Shown: in pieces, positions 1 to 5,509 of the stretch
How the letters are laid out: each line of letters begins with the position of its first letter
How positions within the stretch are numbered: the first letter of the stretch is position 1
Notes under the pieces: model-generated
Databases searched by the model: none
What the model was told of the DNA's origin: nothing
What the model saw: only the letters and a program-made list of their open reading frames with translations
Position numbers and translations under genes: made by a program
DNA from: an uncultured Lachnospiraceae bacterium
Lineage (GTDB): Bacteria > Bacillota > Clostridia > Lachnospirales > Lachnospiraceae
Length of the DNA: 7,699 bases
Direction of reading: 5' to 3'
NCBI GenBank assembly: GCA_947565255.1
Contig: CANOFI010000111.1
Coordinates: forward strand, 1-7,699

Positions 1-1
1 A

Positions 2-22
2 GACGAAAAAATAAAATGCCAA
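2..22 (-). other. In-frame hydrophobic codons beyond the polymerase TAG stop
   Basis: Directly after the TAG at 25-23 the same frame reads L-A-F-Y-F-F-V up to the window edge with no further stop. Joined to the preceding ALPWMFVIKV this would form a normal membrane helix. It may be the lost end of the EpsG-like protein or chance AT-rich sequence; seven codons are too few to decide. Confidence 0.35.
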
Positions 23-1021
23 CTACACTTTAATCACAAACATCCAAGGCAATGCCCGCGTCCTCCTTAATTCAAACAAACGTTCGAATATAATGTAGCC
101 GAGCAAAAATGTAATTCTTCCGATTCTTTCATACTGCTTCGTAAAAATCTCCAATCCAAGCATAACAAGCAGCACCACGTTGCATTTGTACAAATTTTCA
201 ACAATCGTATCTCTCTTTGCAATGCCTTTCCTGACCTTTCTCTTATAGGCACGGTAAAAATATTCTATTAGAATCATCCAGCTCACCCGAACCACGACCA
301 CGCCAAAGCTGGATATAAACGGACGGGTGGACTCCCCTGACAGCCAGCTCTTAATTTTATTGGCCGGCAGAAAAACGGATAAAACATTTGCTATAAAATC
401 CACATTCAGATAAAAAACAATCAGCGTAAAAATTCCAATGCTGCAGAAAAAATAGCACTGTCTTAAATTCATGTAGCGTATCAGGACAAGAATCAGATAA
501 AATACTGCGGAAACATGTATGGTACACGCAAGCAGAACACTGATTACATATTTGGAAACACTTTTTTTCTCATCTACCACCAAAAACTGCAGCGCGTAAA
601 CAACAATGGCGCTCGCCATAAAGGTTCTGATTTGAACATAATCAATGGAAAACGGAAAAATCAAATAAAAAATCATGACCACATTCGGATTATACGAATA
701 TTTCCAGACTGCCTTTGCAATTAAAAATAATCCCGTGAAAGAAAAGAGCACCAAAAACATCTGATAGCTGAAGCCAAGATTATAAAAAATCTTGCACAGC
801 AGACGGAAACCGGATTCATTTGCCAGCCCGGCATGATAGGTATTCAAAAATGCTTTATCATTAATATTATCGTAAACCAGCTTATAATTCCCATGATCCG
901 GATTCGCCACACTCAGTCCGATCAGCACCCAGAGCAGCAGGAATATCATAATAAATACACTTTTTGAATTTTTCTTTATAAACGCTCCGAGAGACAACAG
1001 TCCCGTAACCAAATATCCCAT
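23..1021 (-). CDS. EpsG-family polysaccharide polymerase (Wzy-like), possibly C-terminally shortened
   Basis: This is a 332-residue hydrophobic protein with about ten predicted membrane segments, near residues 1-16, 21-38, 87-106, 112-127, 132-149, 156-182, 187-206, 236-258, 278-296 and 300-314. EpsG/Wzy proteins join lipid-linked repeat units into long chains on the outer membrane face. Family-like features are the GLS...DHGNYKLVYDNI segment after helix 2 (35-53), QIRTFMASAIVVYALQFL (130-147) with Arg132, and TIHVSAVFYL (167-176) with His169. The start at 1021 has only a weak GGGG site, 34 bp after the SDR stop. The gene is visibly poorer in GC than its neighbour: sampled 60-base lines give about 33-35% against 55-57% in the SDR gene. 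It ends in a TAG, beyond which the same frame stays open and hydrophobic to the window edge, so the C-terminus may be truncated. The family call rests on topology and a few motifs; O-antigen-ligase-like function is less likely. Confidence 0.82.
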   Translation of the reverse strand: MGYLVTGLLSLGAFIKKNSKSVFIMIFLLLWVLIGLSVANPDHGNYKLVYDNINDKAFLNTYHAGLANESGFRLLCKIFYNLGFSYQMFLVLFSFTGLFLIAKAVWKYSYNPNVVMIFYLIFPFSIDYVQIRTFMASAIVVYALQFLVVDEKKSVSKYVISVLLACTIHVSAVFYLILVLIRYMNLRQCYFFCSIGIFTLIVFYLNVDFIANVLSVFLPANKIKSWLSGESTRPFISSFGVVVVRVSWMILIEYFYRAYKRKVRKGIAKRDTIVENLYKCNVVLLVMLGLEIFTKQYERIGRITFLLGYIIFERLFELRRTRALPWMFVIKV

Positions 1022-1028
1022 ATTCTTA

Positions 1029-1032
1029 CCCC
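1029..1032 (-). promoter_or_regulatory. Weak ribosome binding site of the polymerase gene
   Basis: Only GGGG, 7 bases before the ATG at 1021, resembles a Shine-Dalgarno, whereas the other complete genes here have GGAG-type sites. Together with the longest gap in the window (34 bp), this suggests lower, less coupled expression, which would suit a membrane polymerase. Confidence 0.5.
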
Positions 1033-1055
1033 ATTCGACACCGGACCTGTCTTTT

Positions 1056-2111
1056 TTACCCTTTCAGAACTTCCAGCGTATGCCGTATTCCCTCTGACAC
1101 GCCGTATTTTCCTTCCCAGCCGAGCGCCTCAAGCTTTTCGCTGTTTAAGACAGCATGCATGATGCGCGTCTGTTCCTTCTTATTCTCTTCATCCGGAATT
1201 TTATAAACCACATTTGTTCCCGTCTGCACTGCAACCTCTTTTGCAAACTGTGCAATTGTGCAAATTGCATGTTTATTTGCAATATTATATGCATTTCCCG
1301 CAATTCCTTTTAAAAGAACCGTGATAAGGGCTGATACACAATCTCCGATATAACAGTAGGAACGGATGTTCTCCCCTCTGCTGTACATGACAATGTCCCT
1401 GCCGGCCAGCGCCTCCCTGATAAACTGTACATTGGCACGATTATCTGCCGCCGTCATATTCGGTCCATAGGTATGACAGGGCCGGACAACAACCGCATCC
1501 ACTCCAAATTCCTCTCTGTATGCCATACATAATGTTTCCGCCGTCCGTTTCCCATTGGGATAGCAGGAACGCGTACACATCGAATCCACATACCCCAGCT
1601 CCTGCTCCCTGTACCCCTTTTCATCCGGACAGCCCTCGCCGTAAACCTCTCCCGATGAAATATATAACAGCCGGCTGCCCGGCAAAGCTGCGGAAAATTT
1701 TAAAAGCTGCTCCGTTCCCAGCACATTGCTCATGACTGTTTCTGCCGGATACCTGCGAAACGCCGCCGGATATGCGTTGCTCGCCCCATGAATGATATAG
1801 TCCGCACGGGGCTCCGATTTGAGCGGCTCCATAACATCCTGCTCAACGAAATGCAGCCGGGCCGTATCTGCAGCATAAGCAAACCTTTCCCTCAGCCTTT
1901 CGCTGCTTCTACCTGCGGCATAAACCGTAATATCCGCATCCATAATCCTGTTTGCATACAACAGCGTATCAACCAGATAAGAGCCAATCAGGCCTGACGC
2001 GCCCGCAATATAAAAGGTCTTATGAAACAGCCTGCCCGTATCCTGTACGCTGTCCAGGGTGCTGCGCAGACTGCTGTTGTACCAACGGTTCTCTGCCAGA
2101 TGCAAATACAT
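1056..2111 (-). CDS. NAD-dependent epimerase/dehydratase (extended SDR)
   Basis: This 351-residue member of the extended short-chain dehydrogenase/reductase family includes sugar-nucleotide epimerases, dehydratases and decarboxylases. About 32 residues precede the Rossmann fold (MYLHLAENRWY), and the NAD(P)-binding GASGLIG lies at 37-43. Asp92 in EQDV follows, then HGASNAYP (108-115) and ISSGEVYG (151-158) with the catalytic Ser. The active-site Tyr184-x-x-x-Lys188 is in CYPNGKR, and RPCHTYGP (210-217) and the substrate-binding region follow. All catalytic residues are intact. The exact reaction is not readable. It follows the cytidylyltransferase by 12 bp, with the SD overlapping that gene's stop, so the two are probably made together. 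The product may act on the CDP-linked (or other nucleotide-linked) compound; action on an ordinary UDP- or dTDP-sugar is equally possible. Confidence 0.92.
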   Translation of the reverse strand: MYLHLAENRWYNSSLRSTLDSVQDTGRLFHKTFYIAGASGLIGSYLVDTLLYANRIMDADITVYAAGRSSERLRERFAYAADTARLHFVEQDVMEPLKSEPRADYIIHGASNAYPAAFRRYPAETVMSNVLGTEQLLKFSAALPGSRLLYISSGEVYGEGCPDEKGYREQELGYVDSMCTRSCYPNGKRTAETLCMAYREEFGVDAVVVRPCHTYGPNMTAADNRANVQFIREALAGRDIVMYSRGENIRSYCYIGDCVSALITVLLKGIAGNAYNIANKHAICTIAQFAKEVAVQTGTNVVYKIPDEENKKEQTRIMHAVLNSEKLEALGWEGKYGVSEGIRHTLEVLKG

Positions 2112-2119
2112 CGCTTTTT

Positions 2120-2125
2120 CCTCCT
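2120..2125 (-). promoter_or_regulatory. Ribosome binding site of the SDR gene overlapping the upstream stop
   Basis: The mRNA reads TAGGAGG followed by 8 bases and the ATG at 2111. The TAG stop of the cytidylyltransferase shares its last two bases with the perfect AGGAGG. Ribosomes ending on one gene are thus placed on the start site of the next, which implies coupled production of the two enzymes. Confidence 0.85.
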
Positions 2126-2852
2126 AATGAATCCATTCTGCCTGTTTTGCCTGCAGCAGCGCCTTAAAAACATCAATATCCTCCGTTGTCGTAAGCTTGA
2201 TATTTTTCTCTGACCCCGCCGAAAAGAACACCTGTTCTCCCATTTCAATCATAAGCGTGCAGGAAGCGACTGAATTCAGCCTTCCCTGCTCTACCGCCTT
2301 TCTGTGAACCGCGCATATTTTTCCTATCGGAAATGCCTGCGGCGTCTGCGTCCTCTTTAGCTGCTGCCGCGGAAATACCGCTCCGGACGAAACAACCTCT
2401 TCCTCCTGTGCATCCTCCGCCACAACAAGCATCGCCTCCGCACATGGAACCGCCGCCACTGCGGAGCCATATTTCTGTGCCTTCACAATGGCATCGGAAA
2501 TGATTTCCTGCGAAACCATGGGACGAATCGCATCATGAATCAGCACAATATCCTCTTTCCCGTAATGCTTTTCCAGCTCATATACCCCGTTCCGGATAGA
2601 GGCCTGTCCGCAGTCCCCTCCCGGAATCACATGCTTCAGCTTCGTAATTCCAAACTGCTTCGCATATGCCATAAGAATGGTTTCCCATCCATCTATACAT
2701 ACCACCGCAATCGCATCAATATCAGAATGCTTCTGAAACGCCTCTAACGTATATACAATCACCGGACGGTCATTGACATTCAAAAACTGCTTTGGAATAT
2801 CCTGATTCATGCGGACTCCGCTGCCTCCGGCTATAATTAATGCAATATTCAT
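2124..2852 (-). CDS. IspD/TarI-type cytidylyltransferase
   Basis: This family joins CTP to a sugar- or polyol-phosphate, giving a CDP-activated product and pyrophosphate. The 242-residue protein has the CTP-binding loop LIIAGGSGVRM (5-15; Arg14), PKQF (20-23; Lys21), GGDCGQASIRNGV (78-90), HDAIRP (106-111), TQTPQAF (168-174) and NIKLTTTEDI (217-226; Lys218). Two positions usually polar in IspD/TarI differ: the Thr of the DTM-type motif is Ala140 (PCAEAM), and the Asp of the late T-D/S-D motif is Ala196 (NSVASCTLM). It therefore looks like a separate subfamily rather than housekeeping MEP-pathway IspD. Operon context with LicD suggests it makes the LicD donor, for example a CDP-polyol; this is inference. 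The start at 2852 is chosen because AAGGAG precedes it by 5 bases and the protein then begins directly at the nucleotide-binding strand; an in-frame ATG at 2951 would overlap the previous gene by 76 bp. Confidence 0.9.
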   Translation of the reverse strand: MNIALIIAGGSGVRMNQDIPKQFLNVNDRPVIVYTLEAFQKHSDIDAIAVVCIDGWETILMAYAKQFGITKLKHVIPGGDCGQASIRNGVYELEKHYGKEDIVLIHDAIRPMVSQEIISDAIVKAQKYGSAVAAVPCAEAMLVVAEDAQEEEVVSSGAVFPRQQLKRTQTPQAFPIGKICAVHRKAVEQGRLNSVASCTLMIEMGEQVFFSAGSEKNIKLTTTEDIDVFKALLQAKQAEWIH

Positions 2853-2857
2853 AATTG

Positions 2858-2863
2858 CTCCTT
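2858..2863 (-). promoter_or_regulatory. Ribosome binding site deciding the cytidylyltransferase start
   Basis: The mRNA reads AAGGAG followed by a 5-base spacer (CAATT) and the ATG at 2852. This site lies in the 23-bp gap after the GT2 stop and favours this start over the in-frame ATG at 2951, which lies inside the preceding gene. Confidence 0.85.
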
Positions 2864-2875
2864 TCCTGCCCCTTG

Positions 2876-3802
2876 TCAGATCCAGCCGATAAAAACCTTT
2901 GCCGCCAGAACCGGCAGGGAATCGCCTGAAATTCTGCGAAATTTTCTGCATCGCAGAAAACGCACCTTTCCTTTCAGCGTATTGGTTTTTATCAATATTT
3001 TCACATATTTCCGGTCACTGCTTTTCATAACCTTTCCAAAGCGTTTGTACAATTCCAGTGCAAGCCTGCTCCGGCTCCTCTTATACCGCTGATTTACAAA
3101 ATGATGAAACATATTTTCCAGCTTATCCGGCAAACCCGGATTTTTCACTGCGCCAATCGTATTATTGGCATGCTGCCTGTATTTTATAAATGATCTGGAA
3201 TCATAATAGATATTCCCAACAATGTTAGCTGCCAGAATCACCCATGTATCATGGCACCTGTGGTCGAACACCTGTTCGGACGGCCGGTAACGCCTGTCCG
3301 CAATTACAGCCCTCAGACGCTCATTCATTACAAGCGTACAGCCGCATAACGCCGTATGAAATATCGTGTTCAGAAGGTCATACGGCATCACTTCCTTCTC
3401 AAACCGAAGTCCTATCTCATTCAGATCTTCATCGACAAGCAAGGTATCCGACGCATAAAGATACGGGATTTCCTTTTCTTTTAATATTTTAACCGCCTCA
3501 GACAGCTTATTTTCCATCCAGACATCATCCTGGTCTGCAAAGGCATAGTACTCCCCTGCGGGAGCATCATACAGCATCCGCATAAAGCTTCTGCCTACCC
3601 CGACATTGTGCCCCTTTTCCAGCTTTAATTTTCCTTCCCGTTCATACCGCTCCAGAATGGAAACGGTCCCATCCGATGAACCATCATCCCGGACAAGCAG
3701 CTGGACCTGCACATCCCTCTGCGCTAATATGCTGTCAATCTGTTCAGCAAGATATTTTTCTCCATTATACGTGCTCATCAGCACAACAACGCTGTCCTTC
3801 AT
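2876..3802 (-). CDS. Family 2 glycosyltransferase
   Basis: This 308-residue GT2 enzyme with a GT-A fold adds one sugar to the lipid-linked repeat unit at the cytosolic membrane face. Motifs in order: STYNGEKYL (10-18), RDDGSSDGT (38-46), NVGVGRSF (66-73), the metal-binding FADQDDVW (88-95), a candidate catalytic HDTW (184-187), and YRQHANNTIG (208-217). This set (YNGEKYL, RDDGSSDGT, FADQDDVW, YRQH) is usual in streptococcal and clostridial rhamnosyl- and related capsule transferases. The donor cannot be assigned from sequence alone. The C-terminal part (230-292) is rich in Lys/Arg, which would suit contact with acidic phospholipid. The ATG at 3802 is preceded by AAGGAG at 5 bases' spacing, and that site contains the upstream gene's TAA stop. 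Length is normal and nothing looks truncated. Confidence 0.93.
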   Translation of the reverse strand: MKDSVVVLMSTYNGEKYLAEQIDSILAQRDVQVQLLVRDDGSSDGTVSILERYEREGKLKLEKGHNVGVGRSFMRMLYDAPAGEYYAFADQDDVWMENKLSEAVKILKEKEIPYLYASDTLLVDEDLNEIGLRFEKEVMPYDLLNTIFHTALCGCTLVMNERLRAVIADRRYRPSEQVFDHRCHDTWVILAANIVGNIYYDSRSFIKYRQHANNTIGAVKNPGLPDKLENMFHHFVNQRYKRSRSRLALELYKRFGKVMKSSDRKYVKILIKTNTLKGKVRFLRCRKFRRISGDSLPVLAAKVFIGWI

Positions 3803-3807
3803 CCTGT

Positions 3808-3813
3808 CTCCTT
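3808..3813 (-). promoter_or_regulatory. Ribosome binding site of the second GT2 gene, overlapping the upstream TAA
   Basis: TAAGGAG followed by the 5-base spacer ACAGG precedes the ATG at 3802. The two As of the upstream glycosyltransferase stop are part of the site, indicating translational coupling of the two glycosyltransferases. Confidence 0.85.
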
Positions 3814-4669
3814 ACTTTTCTGTCTGCATTTTTATACCGTCCCAAATACCGCGGTTCATCCGCCTGAGTTTCTTTATCTTATTCTTTTCATACAAAATAA
3901 CAAGCAAATACTCCCTGACAATATATTTTATCAAAACCACAGCCGGCATTTCCTTCTTTTTATATAAATAAATTCCATTTCTCATCATATAATATTTGCG
4001 AAACGGAGAATGATTTTTAGCATATACCGTACGCCACAATATGTGCCGGGTTTTTGTGCTGCCGACCTGATGCCTCATAACAACGCCGGAATCCTCTATA
4101 ATGAGAAAACCGAGCCTGCGTATCCGTTTACAGATATCCGTATCCACCAGGTCAATAAAAAGCCTCTCATCAAATTTACCGACTGCCTCCCACTTTTCTA
4201 TGCTCATCAGACATCCTGAGGTAATCGTATATTCAATGCTTTTTAAGCCTTCCCTTCCTTTACAGGGCACCCCCCGCGACTGCACCATCCCCTGTCCTTC
4301 ATTGTATATTCCCGGACAGACCACCGCAATCCTTTTATCCAGATTTACATGTCTTTCCAGCGATTCCAGCAAATTCACCGGGCATACAGAATCCTGGTCC
4401 AGGGTCAGCACCCACTGCTTTCCGTTTTTCTGGCAGTGAGCCATACCCTGGTTTAATGCCGCTGCAATTCCTCTGTTTTTTTTGTTCCTGATACAAACCA
4501 CACCGGCATATTCTCCCAGAAACTGTTCCACCCTGTCTATATTTTCAGAGCCATTATCAATACATACAACCTCTTCTGCCTGCTTTGCAATGCTGTCCAG
4601 ATTCTGTTTTAACCGCTTTAATTCAGGGTTATACAAAATAATCACAACACCTGTCTTTTTCTCTGCCAT
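3812..4669 (-). CDS. Family 2 glycosyltransferase (rhamnosyltransferase-like)
   Basis: This is a 285-residue GT-A-fold glycosyltransferase of the GT2 family. It shows the N-terminal nucleotide-binding strand GVVIILYNP (7-15), CIDNGS (36-41), NRGIAAALNQGM (65-76), the metal-binding DQD in LTLDQDS (88-94), TSGCLM (150-155), and the acceptor/catalytic region FDERLFIDLVDTDICKRI (166-183). The combination of NRGIAAALNQG, LTLDQDS and FIDLVDTD is characteristic of dTDP-rhamnosyltransferases of the RfbF type, so rhamnose is a reasonable guess for the donor, not a proof. Residues about 241-260 are hydrophobic (VVLIKYIVREYLLVILY) and may dock on the membrane near the lipid-linked acceptor. The start is only 3 bp after the LicD stop, and the AGGGAG Shine-Dalgarno lies in the last LicD codons, so translation is probably coupled. 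An A8 run on the coding strand (4476-4483) sits at codons 63-65. Confidence 0.93.
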   Translation of the reverse strand: MAEKKTGVVIILYNPELKRLKQNLDSIAKQAEEVVCIDNGSENIDRVEQFLGEYAGVVCIRNKKNRGIAAALNQGMAHCQKNGKQWVLTLDQDSVCPVNLLESLERHVNLDKRIAVVCPGIYNEGQGMVQSRGVPCKGREGLKSIEYTITSGCLMSIEKWEAVGKFDERLFIDLVDTDICKRIRRLGFLIIEDSGVVMRHQVGSTKTRHILWRTVYAKNHSPFRKYYMMRNGIYLYKKKEMPAVVLIKYIVREYLLVILYEKNKIKKLRRMNRGIWDGIKMQTEK

Positions 4670-4672
4670 CGC

Positions 4673-5497
4673 TTACTCCCTGCAATCCTTAAAATAATCC
4701 CCAAAATCCAGTTCCATAAAAGAATGATAGGATTTTTGTTTATCCTTTGGCGGAAGCGTCATATAATCGCCGTACCGATTGGACATATAGTTTTCCGCAT
4801 TTGTCGGTATTGGCATTTTTCTGCCTTCAAACTCCACCATACGTGGTTTTTGAAACCAGCTCCTTTTGTATGTAATAAGATGTCTCATAGACACGTCCAT
4901 CCCATACAGAGTTCCGACCTCTACACTGTTTCTGTACACCCGGAGTCTTTTTTTCAGCTCCTTCACCAGCCGCAGCCGCACCCTTTCCGGTAATATCTGC
5001 AAAATCAATGCGCCTGCCCCTGCGGCCGCCCCGCCATGGTTTCTGGGCGGGCGCCTCACAAGCAAAAGCCGGTACAATAACGACTCCGCCACCAGACACA
5101 TACGCAACAGCTTATTTCGGGGTATCCCGTAAAGCGGATAAATATCCACATAAATCCCATGGTGAATATTCAAATCCGCTTCATCCTCCTCGACCAGCCT
5201 TGTCCCGTCTAAACGCACCCTTGCAATCGCACATCCAAACTCCGGGTCTGTCGCCTGCGTCTGAAGAAAATAACCGGGCCTGAACAGCTTTTTACACCGT
5301 ACAAAACGGTCAAAATCCTTCACGTGCATACAGATATCAATATCATCATCCCACGGGATGCAGCCTTTGTGACGCAACGCCCCCAGACAGGAACCAAATG
5401 CAAGATAAAATGGAATTTCCATTTTGTCACAAACACGTTTCACTTCATCCAGAATATCCAGCTGTACCAACTGTAATTTTTTTATCTGCTCATCCAT
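4673..5497 (-). CDS. LicD-family phosphotransferase
   Basis: LicD proteins transfer a phospho-substituent from a CDP-activated donor to a glycan: phosphocholine in pneumococcal LicD1/LicD2, and ribitol phosphate in the related fukutin/FKRP proteins. This 274-residue protein has the family signature at residues 35-56 (G35-S36, then LGALRHKG, then IPWDDDIDI at 47-55 with the Asp cluster that binds metal). HHGIYVDIYPL follows (112-122), and a C-terminal block with MPIPTNAENYMSNRYGDY (228-245), which is typical of the family. There is no signal peptide, so it acts in the cytosol or at the inner membrane face. A Gly/Ala-rich stretch (about 155-163) lies in an otherwise charged linker and is locally very GC rich. 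The gene starts 12 bp after the ATP-grasp/HAD stop. An IspD/TarI-like cytidylyltransferase three genes downstream is the likely donor-making partner. The transferred group is not identifiable; choline is not supported, since no choline uptake or kinase gene is visible here. Confidence 0.93.
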   Translation of the reverse strand: MDEQIKKLQLVQLDILDEVKRVCDKMEIPFYLAFGSCLGALRHKGCIPWDDDIDICMHVKDFDRFVRCKKLFRPGYFLQTQATDPEFGCAIARVRLDGTRLVEEDEADLNIHHGIYVDIYPLYGIPRNKLLRMCLVAESLLYRLLLVRRPPRNHGGAAAGAGALILQILPERVRLRLVKELKKRLRVYRNSVEVGTLYGMDVSMRHLITYKRSWFQKPRMVEFEGRKMPIPTNAENYMSNRYGDYMTLPPKDKQKSYHSFMELDFGDYFKDCRE

Positions 5498-5503
5498 TTT
5501 TTT

Positions 5504-5509
5504 CTCCCT
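5504..5509 (-). promoter_or_regulatory. LicD ribosome binding site with an all-A spacer
   Basis: AGGGAG is followed by six A residues and then ATG, so the run with the start codon is A7. The upstream ATP-grasp/HAD stop (TAA) lies directly before it. Polymerase slippage in this run would change the SD-to-start distance without changing the protein. Confidence 0.8.

Noticed and set aside
23..25. TAG recoding (readthrough or pyrrolysine) in the polymerase
   Set aside because: The cytidylyltransferase gene also ends in TAG placed directly in the next gene's Shine-Dalgarno, so TAG works as a normal stop here.
1022..1055. Terminator or promoter in the longest gap
   Set aside because: Only a weak imperfect inverted repeat (GACA...TGTC) without a following T-run is present, and 34 bp is too short for a credible promoter plus leader.
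2124..2852. Housekeeping MEP-pathway ispD
   Set aside because: The location inside a polysaccharide operon with LicD and the changed Ala140 and Ala196 positions make a dedicated CDP-donor role more likely; not fully excluded.
2853..2951. N-terminal extension of the cytidylyltransferase to the ATG at 2951
   Set aside because: It would overlap the end of the GT2 gene by 76 bp and add 33 residues unlike the family, while a good AAGGAG serves the ATG at 2852.
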